From a virus: DNA of 41,084 bases. A program made the translations under genes and the position numbers. The DNA is taken from positions 1 to 41,084 of the IMG/VR virus record IMGVR_UViG_3300033388_002277; one strand, given 5' to 3'. This document shows positions 8,537 to 17,252 of this stretch, one piece after another (positions within the stretch are counted from its first letter, which is position 1; every line of letters starts with the position of its first letter). The notes below the pieces were generated by a model. The model worked only from the letters and a program-made list of their open reading frames with translations, did no database searches and was not told the DNA's origin.

Positions 8537-9640
8537 TTATACTTGATCTTCACAACTTACCTCCATTTTTTGTACTGTTAATAGCCCGAATAGAGCTATT
8601 GAAGTTCCTGCTAGTCTTGAATAATCCATAAAAGAATATCCCAGCCCGCAGATAGCTAATATTAAACAAGAGGCTATCAAGCCTTTTGATATTTGAGTTC
8701 TATATTTAAATCCAACAAATTTACTAATAATGAATATTAACAATGCTATTATTCCAAATATTCCTAAAGCATGGGTTACGCCTAAATATAAACTATATGG
8801 ATCAGTATATTTAATAGACCTAGCATTGATATACTCAAAAGTTCCAATCCCATACCCATAAAACAATTTTTGGTGAATCAAAGCAATGGTATTCTCCCAT
8901 ACATCAATTCTTACATTTAATTTAGAAAAAAACTTAACACAATATAAAACGACTAAAGAACAAAAAGACACAATATAAATATTAATATACTTTACTTTGA
9001 ATAATTTATGCCTGCACAAATATGCCATACCTATAACAGCAGGTATTATTGCCGTTCCTGATTTTGATAGAGCCAACCCTATCGCTGGAATTATGGCCAG
9101 ATATGGATTCAGTACATAACAAATAGGCAATGATATCGCTTGGTAAATTCCTAGGTTAGTCTTATAGCTCATTAGACCCATAATGAATGAATCATGTAAA
9201 GGGTTCGGGTCGTGATTAAAGGGATAGTAAACACCGAACGATTGGAATATCGCAAATATAGTATTTAGCGCTGACACAACAACAACAATTTTTAATATCG
9301 ACTTTACATTCTTTGTATAAGTTACAATTAAATAGTAAAGAAGAAAACCTAAAAATACAGTAGGAAAACTTTTGATAGTTATAGGATGTGGAAACATATT
9401 CCAAGCGCACACAACAAACAAAATCGCGAATAGTTTATCTTCGAATATCCTTTTTGGTCTATCAAATAATGCCGCCAGAAACAAGGCTACTATACCATAT
9501 TGAAATAATTGTAATTGTAACAATGAAATACTTCCACTAAAATAGCCAAACTGATACCATTGATATCTTGCAGCAAAGCCAAAAGATGTATATAGTATTG
9601 GCGTTAATAATAGAAATATTTTCAATGTTAAATCAAACAT
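8537..9640 (-). CDS. Wzy/WaaL-like O-antigen polymerase or ligase membrane protein (367 aa)
   Basis: About ten hydrophobic helices cover the chain. A large loop near residues 245-285 contains R-x-D-x-W (NVRIDVWENTIALI) followed by GYGIGTFEY, the arrangement typical of the Wzy_C/O-antigen ligase superfamily, whose periplasmic loop Arg and Gly motifs act on undecaprenyl-linked sugars. Chain length is near the family norm. The start ATG lies one base beyond the stop of the secreted 118-aa gene, with a weak ribosome site, suggesting translational coupling. It sits inside the virion operon, not in a sugar cluster. It may alter the host O-antigen or capsule so that related phages cannot attach, as serotype-converting phages do; the substrate is unknown. 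Confidence 0.75.
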   Translation of the reverse strand: MFDLTLKIFLLLTPILYTSFGFAARYQWYQFGYFSGSISLLQLQLFQYGIVALFLAALFDRPKRIFEDKLFAILFVVCAWNMFPHPITIKSFPTVFLGFLLYYLIVTYTKNVKSILKIVVVVSALNTIFAIFQSFGVYYPFNHDPNPLHDSFIMGLMSYKTNLGIYQAISLPICYVLNPYLAIIPAIGLALSKSGTAIIPAVIGMAYLCRHKLFKVKYINIYIVSFCSLVVLYCVKFFSKLNVRIDVWENTIALIHQKLFYGYGIGTFEYINARSIKYTDPYSLYLGVTHALGIFGIIALLIFIISKFVGFKYRTQISKGLIASCLILAICGLGYSFMDYSRLAGTSIALFGLLTVQKMEVSCEDQV

Positions 9641-9641
9641 A

Positions 9642-9998
9642 TTATTCGTATCTTAATATTGCATACCCATCATTGACTAGTAAATATATACCATCTCTAA
9701 ACGTTAATGGCTTATCACTGAAATCTTGATGCTGAGTACCTAGTGCTGTAACCTCAGAGCCTTCAGTCTGTATCTCGCTAAGATCAGTTGAATCTACCGT
9801 TTGGGTGATAGCATCATAAATAATAAAATCACCGCCATTAGCCGTTGCAGTAAACGTAACAGAATACAATGTTGCGTTGCCGCGTTTTACTAAAGTGCTT
9901 GTTTTATAAGCAGTAACAGTGGCAGTATTCCTATCAGCGAATACAATCGGCATCAAAAACAATGTCATTAAAAACATCACAAAAACTTTTTTTCTCAT
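9642..9998 (-). CDS. Secreted small beta-protein, paralogue of the next upstream gene (118 aa)
   Basis: ATG at 9998 has TAGGAGA upstream. The N-terminus MRKKVFVMFLMTLFLMPIVF is a Sec signal peptide with likely cleavage after the next Ala (before DRNTA). The mature part is about 96 residues of beta-type sequence: LYSVTFTATANGG, IQTEGSEVTALG, FRDGIYLLVNDGY. It aligns over its whole mature length with the 128-aa protein encoded at 10054-10440, so the two arose by duplication. The function is not known. It could be an exported surface protein or a virion decoration with an unexpected export signal. Confidence 0.75.
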   Translation of the reverse strand: MRKKVFVMFLMTLFLMPIVFADRNTATVTAYKTSTLVKRGNATLYSVTFTATANGGDFIIYDAITQTVDSTDLSEIQTEGSEVTALGTQHQDFSDKPLTFRDGIYLLVNDGYAILRYE

Positions 9999-10020
9999 AT
10001 TTCTCCTATTAAACTATGCA

Positions 10021-10039
10021 GGGTGGGAATAACCCACCC
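10021..10039 (-). terminator. Hairpin between two secreted paralogues (possible attenuator)
   Basis: GGGTGGG (10021-10027) and CCCACCC (10033-10039) form a perfect 7-bp GC stem with a 5-nt loop. On the minus strand no T-run follows (TGCATAGTTTAA), so it is a weak terminator at best. It may reduce read-through after the highly expressed capsid genes or protect the upstream mRNA. Confidence 0.5.
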
Positions 10040-10053
10040 CACATAATATTTGT

Positions 10054-10440
10054 TTACCTATAGTGTACTACAACGTCCATGCCAGTAGTCAATATCACCA
10101 TACCATTCCTAAACCTTATACCTTCGTCACCAAAATCAACTGGTGCTACAGAGTCATATTGTGTAGCTTCTCCACCTTCAGTTAATATATTGGTCCTTGA
10201 TGCTGAACCTTCTGTTTCAGCATAGGTAGCATAATCTAAGATAGCATAAATCCCAGCAGCAGCAGTGGCCGTAGCCATAACCTTATAGAGTGTTCCTCCA
10301 TTGCCAGTGATTAAAGTGTCTGCAGACAAGGCAGCGCCTGTCTTCATAGGTATAGTTCTAGCTGGATCAGCTTTTGCGCTAAAAGCAAAAGCACCTAACC
10401 CAACCAAAACTACAAGAAGTAAAATAGCAATCTTTTTCAT
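10054..10440 (-). CDS. Secreted or decoration-like small protein directly after the capsid gene (128 aa)
   Basis: ATG at 10440 follows AAAGGAGA. The N-terminus MKKIAILLLVVLVGLGAFAF is a clear Sec signal peptide with cleavage probable at SAKA/DP. The mature part contains LYKVMATATAAAG, ILTEGGEATQYD and IRFRNGMVILTTG, matching the paralogue at 9642-9998. Position immediately downstream of the major capsid gene is where a head decoration protein is usual, yet a signal peptide would send it out of the cytoplasm where heads assemble. Either it is exported for another purpose or the hydrophobic end serves a non-export role. Confidence 0.75.
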   Translation of the reverse strand: MKKIAILLLVVLVGLGAFAFSAKADPARTIPMKTGAALSADTLITGNGGTLYKVMATATAAAGIYAILDYATYAETEGSASRTNILTEGGEATQYDSVAPVDFGDEGIRFRNGMVILTTGMDVVVHYR

Positions 10441-10455
10441 AATTTCTCCTTTAGT

Positions 10456-11751
10456 TTATACGCTTATTGGGTTGTCAGCCATAGTCTTCATTAACACATA
10501 ATTAACTGATTCTCCGGCACTATCTGTAATAGTTGATTGACCGTAGACTGCAGCTATACCTAATCCATTTTCGAAGTAAGTTCCATCAGGGAATTTGTAG
10601 TCATAACCTTGATAGATTGGTTGTGGTTTCATACCCCAACCTCTTACAGCAATTTCAGCACCAAAACCAATTACACTACCTACGTCACGTTGTGTTATCA
10701 ACGCACCTTCAGTATGTGCAGCAGCAGAAGTACCATTTTGGCCACGTGAACAACCAGCAAATCTGTAAGTAGTACCTGTTAGAGTACCGGCAGTAATGCT
10801 AGTGTAAGTGATATCTTCATCATCAATCTTGATTGTTCCTGCAGATGCGAAGAAATCAGCTAGATTTCTCTTTGTTCCGATAAGATCAAAGATTATCTCT
10901 GTGTCACTGTCAGAAGCAGTTGTGTACAATCTTACTTCTGGGCGTAATGGAGAACCTTGAATTTGAGCAGCAGACTTTTTAGCTCTGTGACAATACAAAA
11001 TTATTCCATTATAGATGCCTAAGGCACCAGAAAACAAACGGTTCTTCATGTAATCTCTTGGTCCAGCATCACGTTGAGCTTGATTCCATACAGAATCGCC
11101 CTTCAACCAATACTCATCGATTTCAGAGATAACACAACCGTAAAACTCTTGCTCTTCCCCATACTCTGAAGTAGTACGAATGGGTATCGCTGTACGCTGA
11201 AGCGCTAATTTAAGACGATCAATTTCTTCGGTACCAAAATGATCATTAGCGCCTAGAGAAGCTTCAGTTGTAGCATCTCCAGCATAAATTGTGTTGCTTG
11301 CATTTGTAATCAAAGCTGCAAACATATCGCTATCAATTTTTCTCTGCATCCAATCTGACAACTCAGTACGGATAGTTTGAGCGATATTAAAATTAACTCT
11401 CTTCTCAAGATTCTTTGTGTACGCTACTGCGTTTCTTAACCAATCTACTGTTAGGGTATACTGCCCTAAAGCTAATTGATCTTCATTGCCAGTTAGCGTA
11501 TTTTCACCTGTTACTCCGGCTGAGAATAACTGTGTTACAACATTGAACTTGATAGTTTCCCCAGGTTTCTTTGTGAAATCAGTATTGGAGATGATAGGTT
11601 TTCTTGAACCTTCAGCACCCTCAAATCTGGCTCCCCAAAATGCTCTTCTTATAGCATCTGCACGTAGGCGATCGGCCCAATAGGTTGGGATTGCATTTTG
11701 CAATACTCCTGACCCATCATCATATCCCATATTGTTAAGTGTTTCAGACAT
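10456..11751 (-). CDS. Major capsid protein, N4 gp56/DUF4043-like HK97 fold (431 aa)
   Basis: Placed right after the scaffold gene with a strong AAAAAGGAG site before ATG 11751. The N-terminal arm (IPTYWADRLRADAIRRAF), RKPIISNTDFTKKPGETIKF, DWLRNAVAYTKNLEKRVNF and ELSDWMQRKIDSDMF are typical of the N4-gp56-type capsid family. Near residues 300-350 there is an inserted small beta-domain (GTIKIDDEDITYTSI, FAGCSRGQNGTSAAAHTEG) of a kind shared with many phage surface proteins, which may stick out from the capsomer. It forms the icosahedral shell. Family identification is by pattern memory. Confidence 0.85.
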   Translation of the reverse strand: MSETLNNMGYDDGSGVLQNAIPTYWADRLRADAIRRAFWGARFEGAEGSRKPIISNTDFTKKPGETIKFNVVTQLFSAGVTGENTLTGNEDQLALGQYTLTVDWLRNAVAYTKNLEKRVNFNIAQTIRTELSDWMQRKIDSDMFAALITNASNTIYAGDATTEASLGANDHFGTEEIDRLKLALQRTAIPIRTTSEYGEEQEFYGCVISEIDEYWLKGDSVWNQAQRDAGPRDYMKNRLFSGALGIYNGIILYCHRAKKSAAQIQGSPLRPEVRLYTTASDSDTEIIFDLIGTKRNLADFFASAGTIKIDDEDITYTSITAGTLTGTTYRFAGCSRGQNGTSAAAHTEGALITQRDVGSVIGFGAEIAVRGWGMKPQPIYQGYDYKFPDGTYFENGLGIAAVYGQSTITDSAGESVNYVLMKTMADNPISV

Positions 11752-11765
11752 TGAATTTCTCCTTT

Positions 11766-12533
11766 TTACGACATTTGTTGTAAGTCATAAGCGTTTTTAT
11801 CATCTTCAGACAAAGCATCATACTCTGCGTAGGACAATCCTCTTTTAACACCACCCGCTTTTGATCCTGCTCCTTGCATAGCGGTAAGCGGTTGCGTGTT
11901 AGGCGCTGGCTTATTCGCTTGCTTAGAGATAACACCATATGCTCTTACTGTAGCTATATACTCAGCATCAGGTGTCGTATACTTATTGAATGATCCATCA
12001 GGATTAAACTCAGCATACTCATTAGCTAAGATCTCATTAGCGATCTTATACAGCGGACTCTCGGTGTTAAATTTGCCATCTTTTGCAAGTTCAAAATCAC
12101 TTCCGAATTCTGATAGCGCCTTGCTTCTTGATGCCTCAACACTAGAATTATACTTTGTTGTGGCAGCAGAATTTTGACGATAATTATCAATTCCGGCTTT
12201 GATCTCTTTCTGCGTATAATTAACTATTTCTTTCCTAAAATCTGGGTCATAATTCGCAAACGGAACTCCTTCTTCTACTACTGGTACAGCTGGAGCTGCG
12301 GCTTGCTTTCCTTCCCAAGTCTTATTCTGGTGATTATACGTGGCAAATTCTGACAGCGTTCCTACTAAGGGCGTAATCTGACTTTGACTGTCCGCATAAC
12401 GCTTCTTATACGGATTCCCTTCTGCCTCCCAATCAATAGTTGGTTCAACTACTGGGGCTGCACCTCCTGCTCCTGGATTTTCCAATCCTGCCTGATTTTC
12501 AGGGTTAGGCTGGGTTAAATCTACTTCTGGCAT
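11766..12533 (-). CDS. Capsid scaffolding protein (255 aa)
   Basis: ATG at 12533 follows AAAAGGAGA. Acidic, Pro/Ala/Gln-rich N-terminus (EVDLTQPNPENQAG), a helical centre with many Lys/Glu (FRKEIVNYTQKEIKAGIDNY), and a basic C-terminal end (GGVKRGLSYAEYDALSEDD). This disordered-then-helical layout and its position between portal region and capsid gene are standard for scaffolding proteins, which guide procapsid assembly and leave. No protease domain is fused to it. Confidence 0.78.
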   Translation of the reverse strand: MPEVDLTQPNPENQAGLENPGAGGAAPVVEPTIDWEAEGNPYKKRYADSQSQITPLVGTLSEFATYNHQNKTWEGKQAAAPAVPVVEEGVPFANYDPDFRKEIVNYTQKEIKAGIDNYRQNSAATTKYNSSVEASRSKALSEFGSDFELAKDGKFNTESPLYKIANEILANEYAEFNPDGSFNKYTTPDAEYIATVRAYGVISKQANKPAPNTQPLTAMQGAGSKAGGVKRGLSYAEYDALSEDDKNAYDLQQMS

Positions 12534-12617
12534 ATTCTCTCCTTTTCTTTGTCGTTTCTATTATCCGAGTTACGACTTGTTTTTCTTAACACAGGATAAT
12601 CTGCGTATCTATAAATT
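12534..12617 (-). promoter_or_regulatory. Possible weak promoter before scaffold/capsid genes
   Basis: Between the terminator and the scaffold start, the minus strand has TTAAGA, 18 bases, then GATAAT about 20-30 bases before AAAAGGAG. The fit to sigma-70 is poor. A promoter is expected here because a strong terminator lies directly upstream and capsid genes need high expression. Confidence 0.3.
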
Positions 12618-12660
12618 AAAAAAAGGGCTAACCCGACATTGTTAGTGTCAGACTAGCCCT
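12618..12660 (-). terminator. Strong rho-independent terminator inside the head operon
   Basis: On the minus strand AGGGCTA (12660-12654) pairs with TAGCCCT (12630-12624), an inner GACA/TGTC helix extends it, and TTTTTTT follows (12624-12618). It lies after the portal-side small genes and before the scaffold and capsid genes, so it can separate expression of packaging and capsid genes. Confidence 0.85.
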
Positions 12661-12680
12661 TCGTACTTGACGGTGGTGGC

Positions 12681-12797
12681 TTAACTCAGTAAGTCAATTT
12701 CTTCTTTATGCACCTTTTTGCTCAAATTTCCTTCGTGGAAGTTCAATGTTATCTTCCCTGTAAACTTTTTCGTCACAAACTGAGATAGGTAAACCAT
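12681..12797 (-). CDS. Small beta-type protein (38 aa)
   Basis: Runs from ATG 12797 to TAA, starting seven bases after the stop of the 116-aa gene. Sequence features: VTKKFTGKITLNFHEGNLS followed by KKVHKEEIDLLS, a short beta hairpin and a helix. Similar tiny 'GKITLNF..G' proteins sit near the capsid genes of other phages, but no function is known to me. No strong ribosome site, so expression is probably coupled to the gene upstream. Confidence 0.55.
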   Translation of the reverse strand: MVYLSQFVTKKFTGKITLNFHEGNLSKKVHKEEIDLLS

Positions 12798-12804
12798 TAA
12801 TTTC

Positions 12805-13155
12805 TTAATATTCACCCATTACCTCTTTTTCATCAGCCTTATTTTTATCTTCCTCAGACATTTTATCATAATTATCTTTGGAAACCTTGCCCTTCATTCC
12901 ACATTCCATAATCTTAATTTCATAATTGGCTTGAGTCTTATCATCATAGTCTTCACGTATACCACCAATCTTACCCTTAATATGAATCTCTACAGTGTCA
13001 CCATACTTTTTGCCTTTTAATTCTGGCAATTTTTTGGAGGAAAGGTCGATTGATGGGTAGTACATTACCTTTTTCTTGCTTTCTGGCTCAACACCGCAAC
13101 AATTATCTCTCATTTCACCCATGTCATGCATTTTGTGGTCCATTCCATTTTCCAT
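12805..13155 (-). CDS. Capsid-stabilising/staple-like protein (116 aa)
   Basis: ATG 13155 shares a base with the upstream TAA and has AGGAGG before it. The N-terminus is Met/His/Asp-rich (MDHKMHDMGEMRDNCC), then a beta motif YYPSIDLSSKKLPEL and GDTVEIHIKGKIGGI, then an acidic/lysine-rich tail. The middle motif resembles small phage proteins that bind the capsid surface or staple subunits and lie between portal and scaffold. The His/Cys/Met-rich start could bind metal. The assignment rests on pattern and position. Confidence 0.6.
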   Translation of the reverse strand: MENGMDHKMHDMGEMRDNCCGVEPESKKKVMYYPSIDLSSKKLPELKGKKYGDTVEIHIKGKIGGIREDYDDKTQANYEIKIMECGMKGKVSKDNYDKMSEEDKNKADEKEVMGEY

Positions 13156-13436
13156 TATTTTCCTCCTGCCTTAGCATTTTCTTTCAATTCTTTAGGTATT
13201 CTCTGAACTTCTTTCCATACTTGCAAAGCCAATTGCAAGCGCTTTAAATCTTCACCAGTTAAGCTATGATCACTTTCAAGCTTGTTTCTGACAATATCCA
13301 TTTTTTTCTGAACTTTCTCTTCGTATAACTTCCAACCAACGCTATTAGATACAGCTTTCCAGGAAGTATACCCAGCCCTTGCTTTCTCTACAGCTTTTGT
13401 CCTAGCTTGTGTCTTTTTAAGAAGGTTTTTGAGCAT
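13155..13436 (-). CDS. Small helical protein after portal (93 aa)
   Basis: Starts at ATG 13436 inside the last 20 bases of the portal gene with AGAGGTGAT upstream. Very basic N-terminus (LKNLLKKTQARTKAVEKAR) then helix-rich sequence (DLKRLQLALQVWKEVQRIPK). No family recognised. It may help portal or scaffold assembly, as small basic proteins at this place often do. Confidence 0.65.
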   Translation of the reverse strand: MLKNLLKKTQARTKAVEKARAGYTSWKAVSNSVGWKLYEEKVQKKMDIVRNKLESDHSLTGEDLKRLQLALQVWKEVQRIPKELKENAKAGGK

Positions 13437-15327
13437 CTATCACCTCTGTTTGAGCTTTCGCATTTGTTTCATTTATGTCAGCCTGTTTTTCTTGGCCTTC
13501 CAGCTGCAGTGCTGCTTCTTGAACTTGTGATTGCTGCTGCTGCTCTTGGGCTATTTCTTCTTCGGTCTTCAATCTTACATTGCGAGTATCAGTAGATGTT
13601 AGCAAATTTTCAGTAACATCTAGCATTGTTTGTACACCAATAGCAGGATTCTTACCAAATGAATCTAGGAAAGTCTTGTAATTCAGCATTGCATTGTTCT
13701 GCTCGATTCCTCTGTTAATATTAACAGAGTTACCTACTGATTCAAAGTCATAATTACCGGCCCAATAAGCTTTGTTCATATCCTTAAATGGATTTACCTT
13801 TTGCTCAGTAAGCTTTGTGATGAAATCATCATCAAGATTATCTGAGTTTAAAGTCACTATGAAGTCGTATAAATCCTCATTTACATCTTGCAATGACCTT
13901 ATCATATCGTCAAACTTGATATTCCCTTCACCAATCACTGTCATAATGCCAGAAGCTGTTCTATTACCGGCTAAACCGCCTGTTTCTCCTACAGCATAAT
14001 CCATAACACCAAACAGTTTCTGAACCATTCCAAGCAGAAAATTCATTTTGGCAAATTCCATCTGTTCAGACTTAGGCAATTCCAAAACCCTATAAGCATT
14101 AGGTTGATCTGACTTCCACTTCACTCCTGGTCCAAATGGGTTCAATTCGTCTTCGTGATCAGGAGGTACAATTATAGGAGGATTATTGTTAATAGATCCC
14201 CTATCTACCATTTGGTTAAAGGTAGCATCGATCATATCGCGCATACCAACCAGAAATTCAGGAACACCTTTACCGAATGGTGATCCTTCCATTGGGATAA
14301 TCTGATAATGGAATATAGGTCTTACTGGAAACGGACTTAACATCCATCCAAGCAAAACTTTATACTTTGGGCATACAAATGCGATAATCTCTTCATCTTT
14401 ATTATCACCATTTATATCATATTTACCATACCATTCATAGATTTTGATAGGCTCTCTCATGGCCTTATTATTGTCTTTCGCGTTAGCTATTAAATCTTTG
14501 TAAATTTTGTCTACGTTCTGAAACTTACCTTCTTTCATGTTGCCTTTTCTACGATTAAGCCAATCAAAAGTCTTGTCGTAGGTGTCGCAAATCCAATCCC
14601 AATCGTCAACATCAGGACTATCAGCGTTCTTAGGTATCACCAATTCTTTGATAGTTCTTCCGTAAACCATTGGGCCTTCATAAATCACTTTTTCTTCTTG
14701 GATTTGATCTGTCACTATAACCGGCACTGTGCCAAACTCGTCTATCGGCTGAGGCGTGTGATCTGCGCTTACTGTAATTGGCTGTCCTGTTTCAGGATTC
14801 CTGATAATTTCTTCTGTTCTAGGGTCTTGTAAGTAATGCACTATTTTGTTGAAAGGTCTTGTTTTCTTCTCCCATACAACTTTGGCGAATCCATCACCTT
14901 CAATAGTCACTGTCTTAAATACCAACTTCATCCTGCGGTAAATCTTAATCATCTTGTTTAACTGGTAATTTAAGGCTTTCTGTACTATAGGCGCTTTTTC
15001 CACATCACTTGGCGCAGTACCCTTCACCCATACCACCGGCTTTGCTCCGTAGCACACCTTCAGAAATCTAGGTATCAAACCTTCTATCGTGAAAGCGTCT
15101 ATTGGGATTCCTACGTCAGAGCAACCTTCCCAAGGTGAATCTTTTGGGCCTTTCTCAGGATCATCACCCCATCCCAGTAAACCAGATATAGACCTCTTGG
15201 CCTCATATCTTTTAGTATATTCTCTAACAGCTTTAATCCTTGGCTGCTGGAAAGCCATAGACTCGCCAACTTCTTGGATTATGTAATCTCTTAATCGATC
15301 TTCGACACTTTCATTCAATAACGGCAT
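13417..15327 (-). CDS. Portal protein (636 aa)
   Basis: ATG 15327 is preceded by AAAGGGAATT. Length and order (after large terminase, before scaffold and capsid) are those of a podovirus portal. Typical stretches are PWEGCSDVGIPIDAFTIEGL near the N-terminus, PIFHYQIIPMEGSPFGKGVP and RDMIDATFNQMVDRGSINNN in the stem/wing region, and a Gln-rich coiled C-terminus (EEEIAQEQQQQSQVQEAALQ) that could form the barrel. The dodecameric portal is the DNA entry gate and docks terminase and the adaptor. Confidence 0.88.
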   Translation of the reverse strand: MPLLNESVEDRLRDYIIQEVGESMAFQQPRIKAVREYTKRYEAKRSISGLLGWGDDPEKGPKDSPWEGCSDVGIPIDAFTIEGLIPRFLKVCYGAKPVVWVKGTAPSDVEKAPIVQKALNYQLNKMIKIYRRMKLVFKTVTIEGDGFAKVVWEKKTRPFNKIVHYLQDPRTEEIIRNPETGQPITVSADHTPQPIDEFGTVPVIVTDQIQEEKVIYEGPMVYGRTIKELVIPKNADSPDVDDWDWICDTYDKTFDWLNRRKGNMKEGKFQNVDKIYKDLIANAKDNNKAMREPIKIYEWYGKYDINGDNKDEEIIAFVCPKYKVLLGWMLSPFPVRPIFHYQIIPMEGSPFGKGVPEFLVGMRDMIDATFNQMVDRGSINNNPPIIVPPDHEDELNPFGPGVKWKSDQPNAYRVLELPKSEQMEFAKMNFLLGMVQKLFGVMDYAVGETGGLAGNRTASGIMTVIGEGNIKFDDMIRSLQDVNEDLYDFIVTLNSDNLDDDFITKLTEQKVNPFKDMNKAYWAGNYDFESVGNSVNINRGIEQNNAMLNYKTFLDSFGKNPAIGVQTMLDVTENLLTSTDTRNVRLKTEEEIAQEQQQQSQVQEAALQLEGQEKQADINETNAKAQTEVIDAQKPS

Positions 15328-15343
15328 TTTTAATTCCCTTTAA

Positions 15344-15559
15344 TTATGGTGTTATTATTTTCTTTTTTTCTGCTTTAAGTTGAGCGTTTTTCACAATATC
15401 CTTACAATATTCCAAAACGCCTATCGCTCTACATCTATCATCCCAGAAGCCTTCTGGTGCCTCTACCATTATCTCTCCACCTTTCACCCATATCTCGGCT
15501 ACCTTGAAATCTACTTCTTTTTTTACTTCTGCTTCTTTTCCTGTTGTACATTCAGCCAT
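15344..15559 (-). CDS. Unknown small protein between terminase and portal (71 aa)
   Basis: Starts at ATG 15559, strong AAGGAGG upstream and 13 bases after the terL stop. Sequence is charged, with EIWVKGGEIMVEAPEGFWDD in the middle and a Lys-rich helix at the end. Not recognised; three Cys at residues 4, 43 and 52 are too far apart for an obvious zinc site. Confidence 0.65.
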   Translation of the reverse strand: MAECTTGKEAEVKKEVDFKVAEIWVKGGEIMVEAPEGFWDDRCRAIGVLEYCKDIVKNAQLKAEKKKIITP

Positions 15560-15572
15560 ATTCCTCCTTGGT

Positions 15573-17252
15573 TTAATATCCTGATAATCCTCTGCGCCTT
15601 TTTTGCTTTGGTCTTACCATGAATTTCTCTTTATATGGCTTTTCGCAGCGTACTTGCCCCGCAATCGCCCTAGCCAATACCAAATCATCACTCTTACCTT
15701 TCTCAGCCTCTGGTTTACCACGCTTCACGTTGTTTATAAACGTCCAACATTGGCTGATCAAATCTACATCTCGCAAATCTGTGGACCCTTGCGTTACTTC
15801 TTCGGAAAACTGAGCCAACATTTGTGGCCTACTGACTGAGTTTGTGTTAAATCCTATGTCTAGCGTAGCTTCCTTGAAGCCTTTCTTAGTCTTTATTTTG
15901 CGGTAAACTTTACCATAATGTTTATATAGCCCTTGGTTTACAGAATATCCATAACCTTTATTTTCACAAGCTATCAACGCATCGTTGTAGTAATGACCTA
16001 GCCTTATCAGGTCTTCCTCGAAATCTTCTGGCGCTGAGTTATGATTATACACGGCAACTGTCTTATTTGTGCGTTTATTCAGCACTATTCCGGCAGATTT
16101 ATCACCATGCGTCAAACCTTCGGCTGAATCTGCGCCTATTATGTACTGTTCTCCCCTTCTTGGGAGTTCGTATATCCTGAAAAGGCCAATCGCGTCAGGT
16201 CTAAACACGTGCCTATTGTCTTCCTTCACTATATTGCCTTGTGCTATGGGCTTAACGATCTCTTGCTGCTTCAATGCTTCTCTGTTGAGGAATAAGTTAC
16301 CAGTAGCTACAAAGGCATCCTGAGCGCACCCAGGGTTATCTTCGTTGAACTTATTGATGTTACCAGAGCAGTTATTGACCAAATCCCAACGCCTCCAGTT
16401 CAATTGTTCCTCTGTGAGGCCGTGTTTCTGCTTTAGTTGCTGCTCGTCTATCAGGAAACTTTCTTTTTCGAGAGGTGAAGCGAACTTCACATTGTCAATT
16501 GGGTACAATTTACCGCCTTCAAGAGGCATACTGTACTCTGGGAACTCATGCCACGCGTAAAAGAGGGGTACCCAGTCTGATTTTCCAGTGGTTGCAGCTG
16601 TCCACATATCGTAGAACTGTTCATATCCGTTTGCGGTGGTTTCTAGGAACATCATTGTACCAGCGGTATTTGGTACAGCATGGCCAAGCCCTGACATAAT
16701 TTCTTCTAGGGACTTTGTGAATCGTGAAACCTCTGAAAGATGGGCGAATTGTATCGTATATTTACGGCCAATGTTCTGATTATCTGCTGTATCTATCAAG
16801 ATTTGGCTGTTTAGTGTCTTAAATGCCAGTTTTTTCTCGTTGGAAGCCTTAGATCTTGGTTTCAGGTGTTGATCGAGATATTCGTGGTATTGCTTTTGCA
16901 TTTCGAAGATATAGTTGGCACCATCAAGATCATCTGCTATCACCATTGCGTTTACACCTTTCATGCGGCTCACGAAGGCATATAGTATGGCCTCTATTAT
17001 CGTTGATATTCCCATTTGGCGCGCTTTCAATACCAATATCCTTACAGGCTTTCCCGCGAAGAAGAGTGCTTCCACTGTGGTGAGGAATTTCTTTTGCACA
17101 GCGTTCGGGTAGAACTTCTTCATTCCCTCGGATTTAGTCTTTACGGTTAGGAAACCATGACGGACCAATTCAAAAGGATTCTGCCCTATTAGTTGGGCTT
17201 CCTCTTGATGGATTTCTTCTAGGGTCTTTTTAGGTTCTGTTGCTGTTTCCAA
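15573..17252 (-). CDS. terL: Terminase large subunit (559 aa)
   Basis: ATPase-nuclease motor that packages DNA into the procapsid. Adenine motif and Walker A-like loop lie at residues 73-84 (LVLKARQMGIST), with catalytic MMFLETTANGYEQF further on. The C-terminal RNase H-like nuclease starts near residue 365 (IIGADSAEGLTHGDKS) and includes IACENKGYGY and a late acidic GKSDDLVLARAIAG. I take TTG at 17252 as start: AAAGGAT lies just upstream, and the next in-frame Met is at residue 44, inside conserved sequence. The codon just before TTG is TAA, ending an in-frame 13-codon ORF with a strong ribosome site. Confidence 0.9.
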   Translation of the reverse strand: METATEPKKTLEEIHQEEAQLIGQNPFELVRHGFLTVKTKSEGMKKFYPNAVQKKFLTTVEALFFAGKPVRILVLKARQMGISTIIEAILYAFVSRMKGVNAMVIADDLDGANYIFEMQKQYHEYLDQHLKPRSKASNEKKLAFKTLNSQILIDTADNQNIGRKYTIQFAHLSEVSRFTKSLEEIMSGLGHAVPNTAGTMMFLETTANGYEQFYDMWTAATTGKSDWVPLFYAWHEFPEYSMPLEGGKLYPIDNVKFASPLEKESFLIDEQQLKQKHGLTEEQLNWRRWDLVNNCSGNINKFNEDNPGCAQDAFVATGNLFLNREALKQQEIVKPIAQGNIVKEDNRHVFRPDAIGLFRIYELPRRGEQYIIGADSAEGLTHGDKSAGIVLNKRTNKTVAVYNHNSAPEDFEEDLIRLGHYYNDALIACENKGYGYSVNQGLYKHYGKVYRKIKTKKGFKEATLDIGFNTNSVSRPQMLAQFSEEVTQGSTDLRDVDLISQCWTFINNVKRGKPEAEKGKSDDLVLARAIAGQVRCEKPYKEKFMVRPKQKRRRGLSGY

